Shown piece after piece: positions 59,144-64,000 of a stretch of 64,000 bases of DNA. Every line of letters starts with the position of its first letter. The stretch's first letter is position 1. The notes under the pieces are model-generated. The model saw nothing but the letters and a program-made list of their open reading frames with translations. It was not told the origin of the DNA and searched no databases. A program made the position numbers and the translations under genes. Origin of the DNA: Modestobacter muralis (lineage in GTDB: Bacteria > Actinomycetota > Actinomycetes > Mycobacteriales > Geodermatophilaceae); the NCBI RefSeq assembly GCF_010682105.1, contig NZ_JAAGWH010000013.1:372001-436000 (forward strand). The letters are read 5' to 3'.

Positions 59144-59186
59144 GCCGACAGGGGCCGGGCGAGGAGATCGCCCGACCCCTGTCGGC
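59144..59186 (-). terminator. Hairpin after the acidic repeat protein gene
   Basis: GCCGACAGGGG (59144-59154) pairs with CCCCTGTCGGC (59176-59186). Inside, GGGCGA pairs with TCGCCC around loop GGAGA. It starts 20 bp beyond the stop at 59207. Confidence 0.8.
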
Positions 59187-59206
59187 TCACTGCGCTGCGG
59201 TGGGAC

Positions 59207-59860
59207 TCAGCCCTTGCCGCCCTTGCCGCCACCCTTGCCGTGGCCGCCGTCGGACGTGTCCTGCCCGTCCTCGACCTCGGGGGCCTCGGGCTCCTCGACC
59301 TCGACCTCGTCCTCGTCATCCGCGTCCTCGTGCGCACGGGCGGCAGCCGAGACGGCCTTGCCGTGGTCGCGGCCGGTCAGGGTCTTGTCGTGGGCGACCG
59401 CGGAGACGGCGGCCCCGTGGTTGTCCGGGTGCCCCTCGTCGGCGTCGTCCTCGGGGGCCTCCGGCGTCTCGGCCTCGGGGACCTCGGGGGTCTCCGGGTC
59501 GGTGACCTCGGGCTCCGTCGGCTCCGGCTCGGTGACGACCGGGTCGGTCGGCTCGGGCTCCGTGACGACCGGGTCGGTCGGCTCCGGCTCGGTCACGACC
59601 GGGTCGGTGGGTGCAGGCTCCGTGACCACGGGCTCGGTCTCCTCCGGCTCGGTGACGACCGGGTCGGTCACCGGGGCGTCCGTGGGGTCCGCGGCGACCT
59701 CGGCGACCTCGGTGCTGGCGACGGGCGTCGACTCGACGGCCTGGGCCGTGGCCGCAGCGCCACCACCGACGACGACGAGAGCGGTGGCGCCGGCGGCGAT
59801 CTTGGCGGCGAGTCCGGCGGAGCCGACCTTGCCCAGCAGACCGGTGAGAAGTGCGTGCAC
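59207..59860 (-). CDS. Acidic repeat protein with one N-terminal hydrophobic segment
   Basis: A 217-residue protein. The start VHALLTGLLGKVGSAGLAAKIAAGATALVVVGGGAAATAQA has one hydrophobic segment (about 22-42, possible signal or anchor). It is followed by about five tandem decapeptides of the type VVTEPEPTDP, encoded by 30-bp repeats, then an acidic and a Gly/Lys-rich tail (GGHGKGGGKGGKG). The GTG is preceded by AGGGAG. Such proteins are seen in actinobacteria with anti-sigma-like or surface roles, but I cannot assign a function. Confidence 0.75.
   Translation of the reverse strand: MHALLTGLLGKVGSAGLAAKIAAGATALVVVGGGAAATAQAVESTPVASTEVAEVAADPTDAPVTDPVVTEPEETEPVVTEPAPTDPVVTEPEPTDPVVTEPEPTDPVVTEPEPTEPEVTDPETPEVPEAETPEAPEDDADEGHPDNHGAAVSAVAHDKTLTGRDHGKAVSAAARAHEDADDEDEVEVEEPEAPEVEDGQDTSDGGHGKGGGKGGKG
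59521..59670 (-). repeat. Five 30-bp tandem repeats inside the acidic protein gene
   Basis: Units begin at 59521, 59551, 59581, 59611 and 59641. Each encodes a decapeptide like TEPEPTDPVV; the last two units are more diverged. Such repeats can change copy number by slippage or recombination. Confidence 0.85.
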
Positions 59861-59982
59861 GGAGGAACTCCCTGGATCGGTGGACGGGGGGCGTCCTGAT
59901 CTGTATCGACACCACCCGGTCTCGCCTGAAGGCGATTCACCCGTTCGTGCTCGCCGGCCCGCTGCGGCGCTGGTCTCAGCGG

Positions 59983-61671
59983 TCAGCGGACGGTGATGGT
60001 GCCGCCCGCGAAGGGCTGCGCGATGCCGCCGGCAACCGAGTAGGCCGGCCCGGACGGATAGCCGTACCGGCCGTTCTCCCATCCACGGGCGGCCCAGACG
60101 TCCCGGATGGCGGTCGGGACGGCGACGGACTCCAGCGGCCCGGGGACCGAGTAGACCGAGCCGCCCTGGAAGTGCTGGCCGCACCCCAGGTTGCTGAGAC
60201 CGCAGAAGAAGTCGCTCGTCGGGTAGCCGAGCGCACCGCTCTCCCAGCCCTGCGCGGCCCATGCCGAGCGGAGGTCAGAGACCCCGTTCCTGATGGTCGG
60301 GACGGCGAAGGTGCCCGTCGGCGAGCTGTAGATCGAGCCGTACTGGAAGTGCTGACCGCAGCCGCCGCCCCGCAGACCGCAGAAGGCCGTCGAGATCGGC
60401 GAGCCCAGGTGGCCGCGTTCCCAGCCCAGAGCGGCCCACTTGTCCCTGATCGCACCGGTGACCGCGAACGTGCCCTTGTACGACGTGTAGACCGAGCCGC
60501 CCTGGAAGTGCTGTCCGAGACCCTGGTCCACCGTCTGGAAGGGCCTCGACACCGGGTAGCCGAGTGCGCCGGTCTCCCAGCCCTGGGCCGCCCACGCCGC
60601 CTCGGCTGCCTTGACGGCGAACGTGCCAGCCGGTGAGGAGTAGATGGACCCGTTGTGGAACTCCTGCCCGCAGCCACCGTTCCGGAGACCACAGAAGGCG
60701 TCGGACGTGGGGTACCCCATGCCCCGCTCCCAGCCTTCGGCGGCCCAGACGTCACGGAGGGGCACCGGGACGAGGACGACGCCGTCGTACCAGGTGTCGT
60801 AGATCGAGCCGCCCTGGAAGTGCTGCCCGACGCTGGCCAGGGCGTTGAACTGCTCGGACGCCGGGTAGCCGAGCTGACCGTTCTCCCAGCCCTGCGCCGC
60901 CCAGCGCTCCTCGACAGCTCCCGTGACGATGAACGTGCCCGACGGACCGCGGTAGATCGAGCCGCCCTCGAAGTGCTGGCCGCACCCGCCGCTCTTCAGT
61001 CCGCAGAACTGGGCACTGGTCGGGTAGCCGAGGTCGCCGCGCTCCCAGCCCTGCGCGCCCCACCGGTCCTTGATCGAGCCGCTGACGGCGAAGGTGCCGG
61101 CGGGGGAGTCGTAGACGGTGCCGCGCTGGAAGTGCTGAAGACAGGCGTCCCAGTCCAGTCCGCACTCGACATCGGACGTGGGGTAGCCCAGCGGGCCGGT
61201 CTCCCAGCCCTGCGCCGACCACACGTCCCGCACCACGTCGTACACCGCGACCGCGCCGCTCGCCGGTGACCAGTAGACCGAGCCACCGGTGAAGTGCTGG
61301 CCGCAGCCGCCGCCGGCCAGGCCGCAGAAGGTGTCCCGGGTGGGGTAGCCGAGGTCGCCCTCGACCGCGCCCCACTCCACCCACTCGGTGAGGACCTCGT
61401 CATTGGTGAGCGCGTGTGCGCCGGTCGCCGACGACCAGACGATCGCGCCGTTCGCGAAGTCCTGGACGCAACCGCCGCCGGTCAGCGAGCAGTCCTCAGC
61501 AGCCAGAGCCGGGCCCAGCACCCCGGCCGCACCGCCCAGGGCCGCGTACTTCGCAGCGACCGGGGTCGGGTCGGCCGCCGAAGCGACTCCCGGCACGGCC
61601 AGCAGACCGAACGATGCGATCACCGCCGAGGCGAACGCCCACCGACGACGAGACCCCGCGGACACCGACAC
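59983..61671 (-). CDS. Large secreted LGFP-repeat protein
   Basis: A 562-residue exported protein. The signal peptide ends at VASA^ADP (about residue 32), then ten or so LGFP-type repeats of about 50 residues fill the rest: RxxWAAQGWExGxLGYPTS, FCGLxxGGCGQHFQGGSIYxSPxGTFAV. Most repeats have the Cys pair; some (about 265 and 375) lack it and read LASVGQHFQ or VDQGLGQHFQ. The GTG at 61671 is used since AGGAGA is 6 nt upstream; GTG 61677 is too close to it. It is a paralogue of the 57.2 kb gene and may bind the cell wall over a large area. Confidence 0.9.
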   Translation of the reverse strand: MSVSAGSRRRWAFASAVIASFGLLAVPGVASAADPTPVAAKYAALGGAAGVLGPALAAEDCSLTGGGCVQDFANGAIVWSSATGAHALTNDEVLTEWVEWGAVEGDLGYPTRDTFCGLAGGGCGQHFTGGSVYWSPASGAVAVYDVVRDVWSAQGWETGPLGYPTSDVECGLDWDACLQHFQRGTVYDSPAGTFAVSGSIKDRWGAQGWERGDLGYPTSAQFCGLKSGGCGQHFEGGSIYRGPSGTFIVTGAVEERWAAQGWENGQLGYPASEQFNALASVGQHFQGGSIYDTWYDGVVLVPVPLRDVWAAEGWERGMGYPTSDAFCGLRNGGCGQEFHNGSIYSSPAGTFAVKAAEAAWAAQGWETGALGYPVSRPFQTVDQGLGQHFQGGSVYTSYKGTFAVTGAIRDKWAALGWERGHLGSPISTAFCGLRGGGCGQHFQYGSIYSSPTGTFAVPTIRNGVSDLRSAWAAQGWESGALGYPTSDFFCGLSNLGCGQHFQGGSVYSVPGPLESVAVPTAIRDVWAARGWENGRYGYPSGPAYSVAGGIAQPFAGGTITVR

Positions 61672-61811
61672 GTGCACTCTCCTGCCCTCGCGCGACGACC
61701 GGCGCCCGGGCGGGCGAGGTGTGCCGCGGCAAGGTAGCGGGAGGACCGCCGTCGAGGGAACCTGCTGGTGAGAGCGGCGTGTCGAGTCGACTCGGGACGG
61801 TGACCTGCCTG

Positions 61812-63182
61812 CTAGTTCGCCATGTCGACGAAGCGGCTGTAGTGGCCCTGGAAGGCGACGGTGACGTTGGCGGTCGGGCCGTTGCGGTGCTTGACCAGCA
61901 TGATGTCGGCCTCCCCGGCCCGCGGGGACTCCTTCTCGTACATGTCCTCGCGGTGGATCATCATGACCATGTCGGCGTCCTGCTCGATCGAGCCGGACTC
62001 ACGGAGGTCGGACAGCATCGGCTTCTTGTCCTGACGTTGCTCCGACCCGCGGTTCAGCTGGCTCATCGCGATCACCGGCAGCTCGAGCTCCTTGGCCAGC
62101 AGCTTCAGCGCACGGGAGAACTCCGAGACCTCCTGCTGGCGGCTCTCGACCTTCTTGCCCGAGGTCATCAGCTGGAGGTAGTCGATGACGATCAGCTTGA
62201 GGTCGTTGCGCTGCTTGAGCCGCCGCGCCTTGGCCCGGATCTCCATCATCGTCATGTTCGGTGAGTCGTCGATGTAGAGCGGGGCGTCGGCGATCTCGCC
62301 CATCCGGCGGGCCAGCTTCGACCAGTCCTCGTCGGAGAGGGTGCCGGCGCGCATGTGGTGCAGCGGCACCTTCGCCTCCGCCGACAGCAGACGCATGGTG
62401 ATCTCGTGCTTGCTCATCTCGAGCGAGAAGATCGCCGCCGGCATGTGGTGGTGCACCGACGCCGACCGGGCGATGTCCAGGCCCAGGGTCGACTTGCCCA
62501 CACCGGGGCGGGCGGCGATGACGACCATCTGCCCGGACTGCAGGCCGTTGGTCAGCTCGTCGAGGTCGCGGATGCCGGTCGGGACGCCGCGGGCCGTGCC
62601 ACCGCGGGAGGCGATGGCGTCCAGCTCGTCCATGGTGGGCTGCAGGACGTCGGCGAGGCGGGAGTAGTCCTCGCTCATCCGCTTCTCGGTGACGTCGTAG
62701 ATCTCCTGCTGGGCCCGGTCGACGATGTCGTCGACGTCGCCCTTGCCGCCGGCCGCGCCGTAGCCGAGCTGCACGACGCGGGTGCCGGCCTCGACCAGCC
62801 GCCGCAGGACGGCCTGCTCGGCGACGATCGCGGCGTAGTAGCCGGCGTTCGCGGCGGTGGGCGTGGAGGCGATGAGGGTGTGCAGGTAGACCGCGCCGCC
62901 CATCTTGGACAGCTGGTCGGTGCGGTTGAGCTCGGCGGCGACGGTGATCGCGTCGGCGGGCTCGCCGCGGCCGTAGAGGTCCAGGACGACGTCGAAGACG
63001 ATCTGGTGCGCCGGGCGGTAGAAGTCGGCGCCGTGCAGGACCTCCACCACGTCGGCGATGGCGTCCTTGCTCATCAGCATGCCGCCGAGCACGGACTGCT
63101 CGGCGGCGACGTCCTGAGGGGGCTGCCGGTCGTACTCAGGAGCCGCAGCCCGCGGCCTGCTGATGTCGTCGAGTACCGCCAC
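61812..63182 (-). CDS. dnaB: Replicative DNA helicase
   Basis: A 456-residue hexameric helicase. The N-terminal DnaG-interaction domain (about 20-130, PPQDVAAEQSVLGGMLMSKDAIADVVEVL) is followed by the RecA-like core: Walker A ARPGVGKST (224-232), IFSLEMSKHEI, Walker B LKLIVIDYLQLM, and RESGSIEQDADMVMMIHRED (arginine-finger region). No intein is present, unlike several mycobacterial DnaBs. GTG at 63182 is used since AGAAGG lies 9 nt upstream; an in-frame GTG at 63191 is an alternative. It lies after rplI on the same strand, the usual actinobacterial order near the origin. A perfect LexA box lies 62 bp upstream. Confidence 0.96.
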   Translation of the reverse strand: MAVLDDISRPRAAAPEYDRQPPQDVAAEQSVLGGMLMSKDAIADVVEVLHGADFYRPAHQIVFDVVLDLYGRGEPADAITVAAELNRTDQLSKMGGAVYLHTLIASTPTAANAGYYAAIVAEQAVLRRLVEAGTRVVQLGYGAAGGKGDVDDIVDRAQQEIYDVTEKRMSEDYSRLADVLQPTMDELDAIASRGGTARGVPTGIRDLDELTNGLQSGQMVVIAARPGVGKSTLGLDIARSASVHHHMPAAIFSLEMSKHEITMRLLSAEAKVPLHHMRAGTLSDEDWSKLARRMGEIADAPLYIDDSPNMTMMEIRAKARRLKQRNDLKLIVIDYLQLMTSGKKVESRQQEVSEFSRALKLLAKELELPVIAMSQLNRGSEQRQDKKPMLSDLRESGSIEQDADMVMMIHREDMYEKESPRAGEADIMLVKHRNGPTANVTVAFQGHYSRFVDMAN

Positions 63183-63243
63183 GTGGTCCACCCTTCTCAG
63201 CCGTGCCCGAGAGCCCAGGGGCCCTCGACACGACGCATCCTGC

Positions 63244-63259
63244 TCGAACAGCTGTTCGA
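63244..63259. promoter_or_regulatory. LexA/SOS box upstream of dnaB
   Basis: TCGAACAGCTGTTCGA is a perfect 16-bp palindrome that exactly matches the actinobacterial LexA consensus TCGAAC-N4-GTTCGA. It lies 62-77 nt before the dnaB start, where it could repress the dnaB promoter. SOS control of dnaB here is inferred. Confidence 0.75.
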
Positions 63260-63373
63260 CACACGTCTACCACCGGGTACCGACAGTCCTCGGTCCGGCG
63301 GGAGCTGGGGACGACGGTAGGAACCAGGGAGGGGGTCCGTCCAACACCGCTGTGCACGCCTCTCTGCACAACT

Positions 63374-63382
63374 TGTGGACAA
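63374..63382 (-). promoter_or_regulatory. DnaA box in the dnaB-rplI spacer
   Basis: TGTGGACAA is the exact complement of TTGTCCACA, the high-affinity actinobacterial DnaA box. Several 7-of-9 variants lie nearby (about 63484, 63586 and 63680). DnaA regulation of dnaB is possible. Confidence 0.55.
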
Positions 63383-63712
63383 GTCGGTGGATTGCGGTGG
63401 TCACCGTGTGGAGAGCGCGGGGGACCGGGGCCCGTCGTGTCCCGTCAACCCGCCCGTCACCTGCACTCCGCTGTGTCCCGGGGTGTGGACGGAAGAAATC
63501 TGCCGACCGACGGGGTGTTCTCCACCACCGGCGTGTCGGGTCGTTCCCGCTGGTCACACGGGCACCGCGCCAGGTGGTCCGGCTGCTCGTCCACCGGCGG
63601 GGGAGTGCGCCGGCCACCTCCCGGACCACCCTGGGGTCCACGCTCCGTCCACGGGCCGCTGGAGGCGCCGTGTCGACACGGTGGACAGGTGACCCCGGGC
63701 CCGGGAACGCCA

Positions 63713-63780
63713 CGAGGGGCGCCGGACCGGAGTCCGACGCCCCTCGGGGCGGTGCTGTGTGCGACCCCTCCGGGGAGGGG
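63713..63780 (-). terminator. Two hairpins after rplI
   Basis: CCCCTCC-GG-GGAGGGG (63765-63780) lies 7 bp beyond the rplI stop. A second hairpin, CGAGGGGCG (63713-63721) with CGCCCCTCG (63738-63746), encloses GGAC/GTCC. The rest of the 605-bp spacer (63183-63787) holds no gene I could support. Confidence 0.75.
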
Positions 63781-63787
63781 CCGCTCG

Positions 63788-64000
63788 TCAGCCGGCGACG
63801 ACGTCCAGGGTGACCGGGACGTTGACCTCGGGGTGGACCCGCACCGTGACGGTGTGGGTGCCGACGCTCTTGATGCTGCTGGGCAGCTCGATGCGACGAC
63901 GGTCCAGCTCCGGGCCACCCGCGGCGGTGACCGCAGCGGCCACGTCGGCGGTGGTGATGCGGCCGAAGAGACGGCCACCGTCACCGGAGCGGGCGGGCAG
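63788..64000 (-). CDS. rplI: 50S ribosomal protein L9 (partial, 5' end outside window)
   Basis: The last 70 residues and stop are present. They read [24 protein letters not shown], then [26 protein letters not shown] and an end in LDVVAG, the complete C-terminal RNA-binding domain of L9 with its GSVT-like GRLFGRIT loop. The start is beyond the right edge. It lies upstream of dnaB on the same strand, as in other actinobacteria (rpsF-ssb-rpsR-rplI-dnaB). Two hairpins separate it from dnaB. Confidence 0.95.
   Translation of the reverse strand: MPARSGDGGRLFGRITTADVAAAVTAAGGPELDRRRIELPSSIKSVGTHTVTVRVHPEVNVPVTLDVVAG

Noticed and set aside
61812-63182. Intein in DnaB
   Set aside because: The core motifs are continuous and the length is normal.
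63183-63787. Replication origin in the rplI-dnaB spacer
   Set aside because: One perfect DnaA box and weak variants are too few, and there is no AT-rich unwinding region or dnaA-dnaN pair.

Overview
The window is about 73% GC. Codons almost always end in G or C, GTG starts are common, and many genes are joined by 4-bp GTGA/ATGA stop-start overlaps. This points to a high-GC actinobacterium. The gene content (LGFP-repeat proteins, an IdeR-type iron box, a LOV-SpoIIE phosphatase, rplI next to dnaB) fits the Geodermatophilaceae or a relative, but that family call is inference. The rplI-dnaB end suggests a position not far from the chromosome origin. No rRNA, tRNA, CRISPR array, insertion sequence or prophage was recognised.

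Layout. 1-5.2 kb: CitA/CitB-type two-component system divergent from a tctCBA tricarboxylate transporter. 5.2-8.3 kb: otsA-otsB (trehalose) and a pair of crcB fluoride channels. 8.4-12.4 kb: divergent siderophore ABC importer around an iron box. 12.4-15.1 kb: aldo/keto reductase, small membrane proteins and a glycine-rich protein. 15.3-18.2 kb: blue-light LOV-GAF-SpoIIE phosphatase and a flavin reductase. 18.3-21.2 kb: tetR-MMPL efflux operon with a 35-bp operator over the tetR start. 21.4-27.9 kb: glycerol cluster (glpD, IclR regulator, glpK, glpF, second glpK). 28.1-34.6 kb: secreted hydrolase, phosphoglucomutase, and a PAS-GAF-PP2C-HATPase protein. 34.7-44.4 kb: SWIM-SNF2 helicase, VOC protein, BluB-CobT fusion, alpha/beta hydrolase, a helicase with a histone-H1-like tail, GNAT.

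44.5-50.4 kb is the most unusual block. Two paralogous 463-residue proteins fuse an ER/SipW-type signal peptidase to a LamG-like domain. They flank a TasA-like secreted protein and an nfeD-flotillin operon. In each fusion the LamG part is preceded by a hydrophobic segment and an A-F/Y-x-x-S-T-A junction resembling the export signal of the neighbouring TasA-like protein. This suggests a peptidase carrying its own substrate.

50.6-53.6 kb: TPP riboswitch and thiM-thiE-thiD-tenA. 53.7-56.9 kb: TPR protein, dinB, methyltransferase, cupin. 57-61.7 kb: two LGFP-repeat secreted proteins, a secreted HNH nuclease with an Excalibur motif, and an acidic repeat protein. 61.8-64 kb: dnaB and the 3' end of rplI. 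The spacer between them holds a perfect LexA box and a perfect DnaA box. Three exact copies of a 14-bp palindrome very close to parS are spread over the window (8.3, 18.3 and 43.0 kb).
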